Source: Bacteroidales bacterium (lineage in GTDB: Bacteria; Bacteroidota; Bacteroidia; Bacteroidales; UBA932). From it: 57,220 nucleotides of DNA. The stretch is taken from contig JAFSBV010000005.1 in NCBI GenBank assembly GCA_017437125.1, forward strand, positions 1-57,220, given 5' to 3'. Under the pieces are notes generated by a model that worked only from the letters and a program-made list of their open reading frames with translations, made no database searches and was not told the DNA's origin. Shown here piece by piece: positions 17,249-25,780 of the stretch; position 1 is the stretch's first letter; each line of letters opens with the position of its first letter. The position numbers and the translations under genes are program-made.

Positions 17249-18325
17249 ATGAGAAGGTTTATTTACATTTTAACAGCATTGTTTCTGGCTGCACCAATCG
17301 GAGCAGAAGCGGAAAACGGCAGAAGGATGGCGGTGGTGGAGCTGTCAACGATATATATGAGGCAGAAGCCGGATTATGAGTCGGCGCTCGAGACGCAGGA
17401 GCTGATGGGAACCGTCGTGGAGATTGTCGGCGAAGAGGGATACTGGAGGGAGATCATCTCTCCGCAGCCATATCGCGCATGGGCGACCGAGAAAGGACTC
17501 GTGGAGATGAGCGAGAAGGAGCTGAAGGCATATATGGAGGCTCCGAAGGTGATCTTCACCGGGCTATACGGACATATATATATGGAGCCGTCGTACAAGG
17601 CTGCAACGTTGTGCGACCTGGTGGGTGGTGACATTCTAAGGCCGGCAGCACAACAGCGGGAGAGGACATCAGCACTTGAAGAAGGAGATGGCAGGATGCA
17701 TGAAATCAGGCTCAGAGGCAGATGGACAGAGGTCATGCTTCCGTCGGGGCGCACGGGATATGTGCCGACAAAGGAACTGAAGCCGCATAAGGGATTCATT
17801 TCCATAGCGCAGGGCGAGGGCTCGGCTGAAAGCATATCTGACGAGACCATGGAGGCTATAATCGCTGAAGCTGAAAAACTGCTCGGAGTGCCGTATCTAT
17901 GGGGAGGCATGTCGGCAAAAGGGGTGGACTGCAGCGGCCTCGTACGCATAAGCCACATAATGAACGGCATCCTGCTGCCTCGAAACGCATCCCAGCAGAT
18001 AAACTGCGGAGACAGGGTGGATATGGATCCGGACATCAGGTATTGGGATGAGGCAAACCGCGCCGATGCAGAAGGAAGATTTTACGATGATTTCATCAGG
18101 GAGATGTCACGAAGAATCGAGAACCTGGAACGCGGCGATCTGGTGTTCTTCGGGACACCGGCAACCCGGCAGGGCGGAAAACCGCGGGTATCGCACGTCG
18201 GCATATATATAGGTAACGGTCACATGATACATTCATCACATATGGTACGCGTCAACTCGCTGATCCCGGGCGATGCAGACTACTATGAAAATGCATGGAA
18301 ACTGCTGGCTGCTGTAAGATTATAA
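17249..18325 (+). CDS. NlpC/P60 (C40) peptidase with SH3-like domains
   Basis: This 358-residue exported protein is a peptidoglycan endopeptidase candidate. It has a signal peptide (cut near GAEA), two SH3b-like segments (about 25-90 and 100-185; the second includes GRTGYVPTKEL), and a C-terminal NlpC/P60 domain. The domain opens with PYLWGGMSAKGVDCSGLV (catalytic Cys about 228) and carries SHVGIYIGNGHMIHSS with the catalytic His (about 314). The ATG at 17249 is preferred over a TTG at 17237. The enzyme would cut stem peptides in the periplasm. It is probably transcribed alone; an inverted repeat at 18359-18406 follows. Confidence 0.92.
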   Translation: MRRFIYILTALFLAAPIGAEAENGRRMAVVELSTIYMRQKPDYESALETQELMGTVVEIVGEEGYWREIISPQPYRAWATEKGLVEMSEKELKAYMEAPKVIFTGLYGHIYMEPSYKAATLCDLVGGDILRPAAQQRERTSALEEGDGRMHEIRLRGRWTEVMLPSGRTGYVPTKELKPHKGFISIAQGEGSAESISDETMEAIIAEAEKLLGVPYLWGGMSAKGVDCSGLVRISHIMNGILLPRNASQQINCGDRVDMDPDIRYWDEANRADAEGRFYDDFIREMSRRIENLERGDLVFFGTPATRQGGKPRVSHVGIYIGNGHMIHSSHMVRVNSLIPGDADYYENAWKLLAAVRL

Positions 18326-18358
18326 GACGCTGACGTTTTAAAAAAAAGAAAAACTTAT

Positions 18359-18406
18359 AAAAAAGAGAAAAATGTGACGAAATTCCTTTAGATTTTTCTC
18401 TTTTTT
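18359..18406 (+). terminator. long AT-rich hairpin, probable terminator
   Basis: A perfect 15-bp inverted repeat, AAAAAAGAGAAAAAT (18359-18373) and ATTTTTCTCTTTTTT (18392-18406), with an 18-base loop, sits 33 bases after the C40 peptidase gene. The T-rich right arm could end the transcript; it could alternatively be part of the leader of the Rpn gene. Confidence 0.55.
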
Positions 18407-18516
18407 AAATTGTTTCCATCAGAAAATCCGTATATTGGCGGGGAATGACAGGGGGAGTTGAATAGTTTTTTAGGGGGCATAATGCCTTATTATCAACCAT
18501 TCAACAAAATTAGATC

Positions 18517-19566
18517 ATGAGTGAAAAATCTAAAAAGACCCCTGCGGGCAAGCTCGTCGAAATTGACGGCATCACTTACCATCTGATTGATGGAAAGTTG
18601 TACAGGTATGCAGACCTGACATTTGACAAAGGATTCAAGATCGTTCTCGGACGTATCGGAAGCGAGGATGTACTGAGGCATCTCCTGAACAGGTTGTTAG
18701 GAACATGCATTGTTCATCTGGAATACAGAAACACCGAGCATCCGGGCATGACAGAAGAAGAGCGTTCATCACGGTTCGATGTCTATTGTGAGGATGAGAC
18801 TGGAAGGTGTTTTCAAGTGGAGATGCAGAACTGGAGCCAGAAACATTTTTACAAAAGGGCGGTTTACTATTCTTCACTGGTACTGATGGATCAGGCAGCA
18901 AAGGCTCAGAAAGAGTTCAGAGAAACTGTCGGCAAAGTAAGCGGAAACGGGTGGGACTATAATTTCCAGCCCCTATATGTCGTAAGCTTCCTGAATTTCA
19001 GCAACTGGACATCAAACACCGAACAGTCTAAAAGAAGGAATCCATACATATCGACATACCGATATATGGATATAGAGACAAAAGAAGAACTGGGGAACAG
19101 TACAAATCTGGTATTCATTGACCTTCACAGCTTCAAGAAGAAGGAAGAAGAGTGCAAGAGTCTTGAAGACATATGGATGTACAGCATAAAGAACATGCAC
19201 AAACTTCTTGTTTGCCCGGAAAATGTCAGAGGTACAGAGATTGAAGAATTATATCTCAAGTCTGAGCTTGCAAAAATGACAGTCGAACAACGTAAAACAT
19301 ACGAGGAAGGGATTATGACACGTAATGACATTCTTAACAGTATCGCAGAACAGGTGGCAGATGCAAGAGCTGAAGCCAAGAAAATCGGAATAGCTGAAGG
19401 ACTGGCAGAGGGCAGAGCGGAAGGAAAAGCCGAAGGAAGAGCCGAAGTAAGGGCCGAGATTATCAGACTGATGCATTCAAAAGGCATGAGCGCAGAGCAG
19501 ATCAGCGAACTGCTCGAAACCGACAGTGCTGAGATCGAGAGGATTATCGGGAATGAAGGCAGGTAA
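18517..19566 (+). CDS. Rpn family recombination-promoting nuclease/putative transposase
   Basis: This 349-residue protein belongs to the PD-(D/E)XK Rpn/PDDEXK_2 group. The nuclease core is visible as RFDVYCEDETGRCFQVEMQN (about residues 86-105), where the Asp and the E-M-Q motif supply the catalytic set. The tail (about 285-325) is a run of AEG-rich repeats typical of the family, then a short helical motif (GMSAEQISELLETD). Members cut DNA and promote RecA-independent recombination in vivo; they are often multicopy in gut Bacteroidales. It is flanked by an AT-rich hairpin upstream and a long inverted repeat (19609-19688) downstream, which may mark the limits of a mobile unit. Confidence 0.88.
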   Translation: MSEKSKKTPAGKLVEIDGITYHLIDGKLYRYADLTFDKGFKIVLGRIGSEDVLRHLLNRLLGTCIVHLEYRNTEHPGMTEEERSSRFDVYCEDETGRCFQVEMQNWSQKHFYKRAVYYSSLVLMDQAAKAQKEFRETVGKVSGNGWDYNFQPLYVVSFLNFSNWTSNTEQSKRRNPYISTYRYMDIETKEELGNSTNLVFIDLHSFKKKEEECKSLEDIWMYSIKNMHKLLVCPENVRGTEIEELYLKSELAKMTVEQRKTYEEGIMTRNDILNSIAEQVADARAEAKKIGIAEGLAEGRAEGKAEGRAEVRAEIIRLMHSKGMSAEQISELLETDSAEIERIIGNEGR

Positions 19567-19608
19567 CCGGTGTCTTCTGTCATCGGCCTTATAAGTCAGG
19601 ACATATAG

Positions 19609-19688
19609 ATTATCCGGCAGCAAACGGTGTCTCGCGGAGTACAACCCCTGATGGGATCAACTCCCGGCTCGTTTCGCTGCCGGATAAT
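19609..19688. repeat. long imperfect inverted repeat behind the Rpn gene
   Basis: ATTATCCGGCAGC (19609-19621) and GCTGCCGGATAAT (19676-19688) are perfectly complementary. The pairing continues inward as AAACG/CGTTT with one bulge, leaving a loop of about 45 bases. There is no T-run, so it does not look like a normal terminator. Confidence 0.6.
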
Positions 19689-19707
19689 TTATCGGAAGTA
19701 TATTGAA

Positions 19708-19948
19708 TTATTGGTTTATAGTATTGGAATGCGATGTTGTCCAATAATTAATATCGGAAACAAATGTCATCATTCCACCAAGAACTTTATCACCTGGCTC
19801 CCAGACGAATCCCATAGGATAAGCCACCCAAGCATACTCACCTGCTGTACTTGGGAACACCTGAGATCCTCCTGCAGTAACAATGTTGATTTTTACAGCA
19901 AATGGTTCATACCACCCCGAAACTGGTTCATTTGCATGAAATCGTCGG
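19708..19948 (-). pseudogene. fimbrillin C-terminal relic
   Basis: On the minus strand, about 80 codons are open from just after a stop near 19949 to TAA at 19708-19710. They encode a stretch with EPFAVKINIVTAGG and YAWVAYPMGFVWEPGDKV. The ...YPMGFVWEPG... pattern is that of the C-terminal strand region of fimbrillin/FimA-like pilins. There is no start codon or signal peptide, so it is read as a decayed fragment rather than a gene. It is antisense to and just upstream of the intact pilus operon. Confidence 0.6.
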
Positions 19949-19977
19949 TTTTAGTGCTGATTTTACCCCCCCCACCA

Positions 19978-20008
19978 ATTGTTTTTTAACAAATTGGTTT
20001 TACCTTTG
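19978..20008 (+). promoter_or_regulatory. promoter of the pilus operon
   Basis: ATTG (19978-19981), a 19-base spacer and TACCTTTG (20001-20008) fit the Bacteroidetes consensus with one -33 mismatch. The predicted leader to the ATG at 20190 is about 175 bases, long enough for post-transcriptional control. An imperfect palindrome around AATTGTT-TTTT-AACAAATT (19977-19996) overlaps the spacer and might be an operator. No gene is seen in the leader. Confidence 0.65.
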
Positions 20009-20189
20009 TATTTGCTGTCTTTAATTGAGAGCTATACTCTTTCGTGAAGACAGCATTATTCGAAGGTTCGGACGACGGAACTTGATGTGTGTGTAAATAT
20101 GTTTTTATCGATCTTCCCTGGTTATACCTGCCGGAATTGTTGTGCATCCACATTGAAAAAATTGTCCGTTAAAAAAGGCGAAATACGGG

Positions 20190-21470
20190 ATGAAACGGTT
20201 ATTAATGTGTGTATTTACGATTGTATGTGCTCTTTCTGCTAATGCAGAAGGTGAACCCGGTCGTCACATTGCAGATTCCGCAAAATCCCACGTAAAGTCT
20301 GAAGAGCCTCTTAAGGAAAACTTCGCCATACATTTGCGCGTCAATGAGACCGTTGTTGACGAGGACTATATGGGCAACAAAGAGCAGATCCACAAGATAA
20401 AGCACTATCTGGTCAATTCTCCGCGCGTTGACAGCATAACAATCTATGCATGGTCATCTCCCGACGGGCTTTACAACAAGAACAGGTCTTTATCACGCAA
20501 GAGGGCAAGCTCGGCTAAGAGACTTCTCCTTCAGCATTCTCCAGACAGCGCCAAGCTGAATTCAGGAAAGATCAAGATAAGCCCTATCGCGGAAAACTGG
20601 GAGGGACTCACCACACTTGTCAAAGAAGGCTATAGCCGAAAAGACCGTGAAAAGGTATTGGCAATTCTCGGTGACGACACTATGGGAAGCGACAACAAGA
20701 AACGCGAGCTCAAGAAATTAGACAAAGGCCGCACATGGAAGTATCTGGCAGACAATTATCTGCCTCAGCTACGAGCAGCTACATGGGTATGCGTTTGGGC
20801 AGAAGTGATTCAGGGCATGCCGGAAGTGGCGGCAGTCATGCAGGACAGTCTGGAACAGCCGTACATCGGCCTGGCTCCCCTGCCTCCATATGACTACAAG
20901 CCGGTGCTTCCTCAGGAAGAATCGCGTACGATCGCGGCCGTCAAGACCAATCTTCTTTATGACGCGGTGACTGCTGTCAATTTTGCTGTTGAGGTGCCGA
21001 TAGGCGAACGTTGGTCGATTGTTGCAGAAGATGTATTTCCATGGTGGTCATGGGGACCGAACCGCAACAAATATGCATTCCAGATGATTGAAATCGGCAT
21101 AGAGCCGAGGTATTGGTTCTATAAAAAAGAAGATGCCGATGTGTTGGAAGGACATTTTGTAGGTGTCTATGGAATGTCAGCCAAGTATGATTTCCAATGG
21201 GACAGAAGCCTCTGCTATCAAGGTGAATACTGGTCAACTGGTGTGACTTACGGATATAGCCTTCCCGTCAAGGAATGGCTCAAATTGGAGTTCTCGGCAT
21301 CAGTCGGCTTCATGCGTAGCAATTACCGCCATTACCAGCCTTCTCCAGAATACGAAAACCTGTATCTGGATGAATATCAGGTCGGTGTGCTGAGCTATTT
21401 CGGGCCTACAAAGGTCAACGTGTCGATGGTAATTCCTTTGAAGTTTGACACACAGAAAGTTATGCATTAG
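20190..21470 (+). CDS. OmpA-like/DUF3575 outer-membrane protein of the pilus locus
   Basis: This 426-residue exported protein begins with a signal peptide ending at LSANAEG. Residues about 50-115 resemble an OmpA-type peptidoglycan-associated domain (SITIYAWSSPDG, then NRSLSRKRASSAKRLL, the usual N-x-x-LS-x-x-RA pattern). Residues about 245-426 form a DUF3575-type beta-barrel (AAVKTNLLYDAVTAVNFAVE, then a W-rich segment). DUF3575 proteins commonly open Bacteroidales fimbrial operons, and this is the first gene of the long operon here. A role in anchoring or secreting the pilus at the outer membrane is inferred from context. Confidence 0.8.
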   Translation: MKRLLMCVFTIVCALSANAEGEPGRHIADSAKSHVKSEEPLKENFAIHLRVNETVVDEDYMGNKEQIHKIKHYLVNSPRVDSITIYAWSSPDGLYNKNRSLSRKRASSAKRLLLQHSPDSAKLNSGKIKISPIAENWEGLTTLVKEGYSRKDREKVLAILGDDTMGSDNKKRELKKLDKGRTWKYLADNYLPQLRAATWVCVWAEVIQGMPEVAAVMQDSLEQPYIGLAPLPPYDYKPVLPQEESRTIAAVKTNLLYDAVTAVNFAVEVPIGERWSIVAEDVFPWWSWGPNRNKYAFQMIEIGIEPRYWFYKKEDADVLEGHFVGVYGMSAKYDFQWDRSLCYQGEYWSTGVTYGYSLPVKEWLKLEFSASVGFMRSNYRHYQPSPEYENLYLDEYQVGVLSYFGPTKVNVSMVIPLKFDTQKVMH

Positions 21471-21487
21471 GTAAAAAGTTGGTTCAA

Positions 21488-22504
21488 ATGAAGCATTTGA
21501 GACTCATATTGTTATTGGTTGTCCTTCCGTTGGCTTTTGCCTGCGAGAGGAGGCCTTTGGTGAGTCCTGACTTCAAGACCCGCATAGATGTAGAGGTGAC
21601 TATCGAAGCCATCGCCAATGTGACCTGCGATGTCTATAATGACAAGATTCCGCCTCAGAAGATCGAACCGGAAGTTCTGCGCGTGATGTTCTTCGGCATG
21701 GAGGATGACAAGATGCTTGGAGAATCGTTCATTTCCAACAGGGCTACGGTCGATTCGATGACAACAGTGATTTCAGGAAGCCTTTCCATCCTGCCTGGCG
21801 ACTACCGCATCCTGATATATGGATTCGGCACAGAAACATCCTTGGTAGATTCTTATGATTCATGGAACAACAGCAAGGTTTACACAAACTCCATTTCAGA
21901 AGAGGCGCTGAAAGCACTGTCACTGAAGGCTCCTGCAGGATCGCAGGCCATTCATTATCAGCCCGATCATATGATTGTAGCGCGAAGTGAACATGAGAAC
22001 ATCCCATGGCATTCCGGATCACACGTGATTCATGCAGAAGCAAAGTCGGTAGTGGAATCGTACTATCTTCAGGTAATGGTGGAAGGTCTGGAATATGTTT
22101 CTTCGGCAAGAGCGGTTCTTTCATCAATGAGCCCGAATGTCGCAATGGTAACTGCTGAACCGGGCATGGACAATCCTGTCTCGATCTACATACCTCTGGA
22201 AAAAAGTGACGACAAGGGAGTGCCGGTCGTATGCAACGTGTTCAATACTTTCGGAAGGATTCCAGACAGCAGCAACAGACTGGAAGTCACATTCGACATC
22301 AAGACTGTTGACGGCAGGACGATTACGAAAGAATTCGAGATATCGGATCTTTTCCTGAGTCAGGAATGCATTGAGCATCATTGGCTTCTTGTCGAGGAGA
22401 CCATTGTGGTTCCTCCCCCTGATCCGGGACCGGGCAGCGGAAGCGGTGGTTTTGACCCAAGCGTAAGCGACTGGGAAAAGGAAGAACATGAAATAGAAAT
22501 GTAA
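21488..22504 (+). CDS. DUF5119/FimB-Mfa2-like lipoprotein, pilus anchor candidate
   Basis: This 338-residue lipoprotein (lipobox LPLAFAC) shows the features of DUF5119/Mfa2-like proteins: a beta-strand start (RIDVEVTIEAI), the segment ILPGDYRILIYGFGTET, then ESYYLQVMVEGLEYVSSARA and a second lipocalin-like half. Such proteins anchor and limit the length of type V pili in the outer membrane. The ATG at 21488 is preferred over a TTG at 21479. The C-terminus has a Pro/Gly-rich linker (PPPDPGPGSGSGG) and a highly charged end. It lies 17 bases after the DUF3575 gene and 34 bases before the first pilin gene. Confidence 0.7.
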   Translation: MKHLRLILLLVVLPLAFACERRPLVSPDFKTRIDVEVTIEAIANVTCDVYNDKIPPQKIEPEVLRVMFFGMEDDKMLGESFISNRATVDSMTTVISGSLSILPGDYRILIYGFGTETSLVDSYDSWNNSKVYTNSISEEALKALSLKAPAGSQAIHYQPDHMIVARSEHENIPWHSGSHVIHAEAKSVVESYYLQVMVEGLEYVSSARAVLSSMSPNVAMVTAEPGMDNPVSIYIPLEKSDDKGVPVVCNVFNTFGRIPDSSNRLEVTFDIKTVDGRTITKEFEISDLFLSQECIEHHWLLVEETIVVPPPDPGPGSGSGGFDPSVSDWEKEEHEIEM

Positions 22505-22538
22505 ACAACTTAAATATAAAACAATTAACCTTTTTATT

Positions 22539-23582
22539 ATGAAAAGATTTTTTCTTGCAGCTTTAGCAATCGCAGCGATTGCATCCTGCGCAAAGAATGA
22601 GGTGGTTTCTGTACCGGAGCAGTCAGAAATCACATTCCAGACAGTTGTCTGACCAGCGACCAAGGCGTTAGGAACCGGAGAAGTACAATTTAGCACAGGT
22701 AATAAATTCTATGCTTATGCATTCTTCCTTCCAAAGGGCAATACATGGGCAACGAATTATAATTCTTCAGAAAAATATATCAACAATTCCCTCGTTGGAT
22801 ATACTGATAATGAGTGGAAGGCTTCGCAGACCTACTATTGGCCAAAGCAAGGTAGCCTTACATTCTTTGCTTGGACAGACAATACCAATGCCCCTTTAGT
22901 AGCAGGTTCTACTGCAGCTATTATTTGCGAAGCAGACAAAGGTATGCAGTTCCTTAACTATGACGTCACTTCAAACCCTAACAAGGATATGATGGTTGCA
23001 GAAATGGCGGAAAATATGATCGAGAACCAGGACACTTATTTGAAAACAGGTGTTCCAACTCTTTTCAACCACGTTCTTTCACAGATACAGTTCAAGATAA
23101 AGACAAAGGAAGACTATTCAGCTTCAGCAACATTTGCTCTTAAGTCTCTTACTATGAAGAATGTATATGCAGAAGGAGACTATACTCAGGGTTCTCCTAC
23201 AGCCTTTGATGTTGCAAATATCTGGGACGGATATGCTAAAACAACAGATCTTTCGGTTTATACAAATGCCGGTTTTCCTGTTACTAATACTTCAGATGCT
23301 AATGCACTGACTCCAGCTGCCAACGACTACTATATCATGCTTCCTCAGGAATTCACAGACGATACTCCTAAGCTGGAGATTGTGTATACAATTACAACAA
23401 ATTATACTGGACTAGAAGTGGTTGAGACGGTAACAGAAGAGGTAAAACTTCAGACAGTTTATGACGCTTGGATACCAGGAAAGACTCACGTGCTTACAAT
23501 CACTTTGGCGATGGACGAGATTCTTTGGGATCCTGCTACTGTTGATTGGGTAGAATATAATACTCCAACAGCTTCGCTCTAG
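22539..23582 (+). pseudogene. fimbrillin-family pilin interrupted by an in-frame TGA
   Basis: The frame from ATG 22539 to TAG 23580-23582 encodes 347 residues if one codon is ignored: TGA at 22650-22652 (residue 38). Before it are a clear lipoprotein signal (AAIASC) and SEITFQTVV; after it, PATKALGTGE and the complete fimbrillin body, including the TYYWPKQGSLTFF motif shared with the next two genes. No frameshift is present. A single G-to-T change (GGA to TGA) would explain it. The next in-frame ATG is at 22944 and lacks any signal peptide. This is the position of the major pilin in such operons. Options are a true null, a consensus error, or recoding. Confidence 0.72.
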
Positions 23583-23595
23583 TAACTTACAACTT

Positions 23596-23617
23596 CTCAG
23601 AGCCTGACCGCTCTGAG
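23596..23617 (+). promoter_or_regulatory. intercistronic hairpin in the pilus operon
   Basis: CTCAGAG (23596-23602) and CTCTGAG (23611-23617) form a perfect 7-bp stem with an 8-base loop, 14 bases after the first pilin gene. There is no T-run, so it may stabilise the upstream message or attenuate expression of the minor subunits. Confidence 0.4.
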
Positions 23618-23637
23618 GGGTTCCAAACAAAACCAAC

Positions 23638-24765
23638 ATGAAACATCTGTCATACATACTGGGAGTCGTTGCGATGCTGTCTCTGATGCCGTCTTGCGCA
23701 AAGATCGAGCGGAAAGACGACGGTGTTGAAGACATGCAGATATGCTATGATGTGATCCAGGACAGGTCTGCCGTTACAAAGGCGGCGGGTGTCTATCCGA
23801 CAGGAGAGAGCTTTGCATCATATGCATGGTATCTTCCTGACGGCATGGATTGGAACAGCTATAGGGCTTATGCAGAACTGTATATAGACAAGGCTGAGAT
23901 TTCATATAACAGTTCAAGGAACAGCTGGTACGACCAGACAAGGACATACTACTGGCCTAACACAGGTTCATTGACATTCTTCTCAATAAGCCCGGCAAGC
24001 GTAGCCGAGTCGGCTGAACTTACCAAAGACGACGGATTCTTGATTTCTTCATGGGATGTCGCTGCCAATCAGGATAAAGACATAATGGTAGCAGATATCC
24101 AGACAGACAAGAATGCTAACGAAACGGTGGGATCATTTACGGGAGTGCCGACCATTTTCCGCCATAAACTCGCCATGATTGAGGGCTTCACGTTCAATAC
24201 ATTCAAGGACTATGCTCCGGGAAAATCAGGAGATACATATAAAGACGACGACAAGAGATTCTTTATCCAGAGCATCAAGGTCAACAATCTGAAGCAGGAA
24301 GGACAATTCGTGAGCGGTAATGCTCCCAGCTCTACCAGCATCGGACAATGGCAGGTTTCAGGAACATCTGCTGAGACAGATTATACATGGTTTTCAGAAT
24401 TCGAGGAAGTCGTATATAATTCTTCCGGATCAGAGCCAATACCAGCAAACAATCTCGGAGGAAAAACTTCTATCCTCGTGCTGCCTCAGACCTTCACGAA
24501 TCCGGATGATGCAGATCTGGAGTATGAGCCTAATATAGAGATCACTTACGTAACATGGGAGTACACCAATGATTCCGGGGCATATAAATCTTACGAAACT
24601 ACGGCTCGGGCATCACTTTACAGTATTCTGGCAAGTGTTGGAAACAGACTTGACATGAACAAGAAGATAACCTTCAATATCACGATAAACCTTAATTCCA
24701 ATCTTATAATCTGGGCTCCGGATCAGAATGATTGGACTGATGACGATTTCAATATAAGTATTTAA
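23638..24765 (+). CDS. fimbrillin-family lipoprotein, pilus subunit
   Basis: This 375-residue lipoprotein (lipobox LMPSC) is a fimbrillin-type subunit. After the signal come YDVIQDRSAVTKAAG (the Arg/Lys-containing region where trimming proteases of the Rgp type act in related pilins), FASYAWYLPDGMDW, the shared motif YYWPNTGSLTFFS (about 105) and GVPTIFRHKLAMIEGF (about 170). The C-terminal beta-strands end in NLIIWAPDQNDWTDDDF. It is paralogous to the interrupted pilin before it and to the gene after it. A minor or alternative subunit is likely. The next gene begins 13 bases downstream. Confidence 0.78.
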   Translation: MKHLSYILGVVAMLSLMPSCAKIERKDDGVEDMQICYDVIQDRSAVTKAAGVYPTGESFASYAWYLPDGMDWNSYRAYAELYIDKAEISYNSSRNSWYDQTRTYYWPNTGSLTFFSISPASVAESAELTKDDGFLISSWDVAANQDKDIMVADIQTDKNANETVGSFTGVPTIFRHKLAMIEGFTFNTFKDYAPGKSGDTYKDDDKRFFIQSIKVNNLKQEGQFVSGNAPSSTSIGQWQVSGTSAETDYTWFSEFEEVVYNSSGSEPIPANNLGGKTSILVLPQTFTNPDDADLEYEPNIEITYVTWEYTNDSGAYKSYETTARASLYSILASVGNRLDMNKKITFNITINLNSNLIIWAPDQNDWTDDDFNISI

Positions 24766-24778
24766 GAAACAGGCCTGA

Positions 24779-25780
24779 ATGAGGATAAACCTTCATATTT
24801 TATCAGTTATGACCTTAGGTGTGCTGACAATCGGCTGTGCTAAGATAGAGCATAGTCCGACTCCCTCTTCTCAGCATCTGATCGGTTATGAGGTGATTGA
24901 AGACAAACCTGCGTCGAAAGCGGCATTCCCTACTACTGAAAAATTCATGTCAACTGCTTACAAACTTGGAAGCGGTCTGTCTTGGGATGCGGACAAAGCG
25001 TACGCCACACAATATTTTGACTATCTTCAAGAGGAAGTCAGTTACGAAGATCTTTACTGGAAGACCGGTAAAGAATATTATTGGCCGTATGATGGCGGGT
25101 CACTTACATTCTTTTCATATACGCCTACATCTGTCGGGGCAACAATATCCACAGACGGAGTCAGCGTAACAGGATGGAATGTGGTCTCGGAACCTGGCAA
25201 GGTCATTCTTGTTGCAGATATAGCTAAGGACAAGACCAAGAATGAAAGTTATGCAGGTTTTTCAGGTGTTCCTACACTCTTCAGACATAAACTTTCAAAG
25301 GTATCGTTCCGGGTAGCAAAGTCTTCATTTGCAGAGGAAGGGGTAGATGTAAGTATAAAGTCCATAAAGATTGTTGACATCTATGTACAAGGCAACTATT
25401 CAAGGGGCGGATACAGTAATGATGCGTGGTCCGACTGGAGCGGATTAAGGGACGAGGATGATCCATACGTGGTCTATGACAGTGCAGGAGAAATGCTTGA
25501 CAAGACTCCCGTACAGAAAGGAACGGACATGATCATGATCCCTCAGATGTTGAGTGCAGAGGGAGACCGTCATCCGAGAGTCCTTGTGGAATATACTACT
25601 GATGGAACAATAAAATCAGCAGAATGCTTTTTCGTAGAAAATTTCCGTTCCGGACAGTGGGCAAAGGGACAGCATTATACTTATACTATATATATAGGCG
25701 TTGGACAGTATCCGATAGAGTTTGATGGTGGAGTATCCGAGTGGGAGTCAAGCGATCTGGGATCGGTAACGGTGGATTAA
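24779..25780 (+). CDS. fimbrillin-family lipoprotein, pilus subunit
   Basis: This 333-residue lipoprotein (lipobox LTIGC) is the third member of the tandem paralogue set. It repeats the order seen in the previous gene: IGYEVIEDKPASKAAFPT, then FMSTAYKLGSGLSWDADKAY, the motif YYWPYDGGSLTFFSYTP, GVPTLFRHKLSKVSFRVA and a C-terminal strand region. The conserved core with diverged surface segments suggests tandem duplication followed by divergence. Its TAA overlaps the next ATG by one base (TAATG), so the two are translationally coupled. The exact place of this subunit in the pilus is not known. Confidence 0.77.
   Translation: MRINLHILSVMTLGVLTIGCAKIEHSPTPSSQHLIGYEVIEDKPASKAAFPTTEKFMSTAYKLGSGLSWDADKAYATQYFDYLQEEVSYEDLYWKTGKEYYWPYDGGSLTFFSYTPTSVGATISTDGVSVTGWNVVSEPGKVILVADIAKDKTKNESYAGFSGVPTLFRHKLSKVSFRVAKSSFAEEGVDVSIKSIKIVDIYVQGNYSRGGYSNDAWSDWSGLRDEDDPYVVYDSAGEMLDKTPVQKGTDMIMIPQMLSAEGDRHPRVLVEYTTDGTIKSAECFFVENFRSGQWAKGQHYTYTIYIGVGQYPIEFDGGVSEWESSDLGSVTVD

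Noticed and set aside
17061-17252. 63-codon frame in front of the C40 peptidase
   Set aside because: It crosses a family A repeat and has no family features; the sequence is explained by the repeat.
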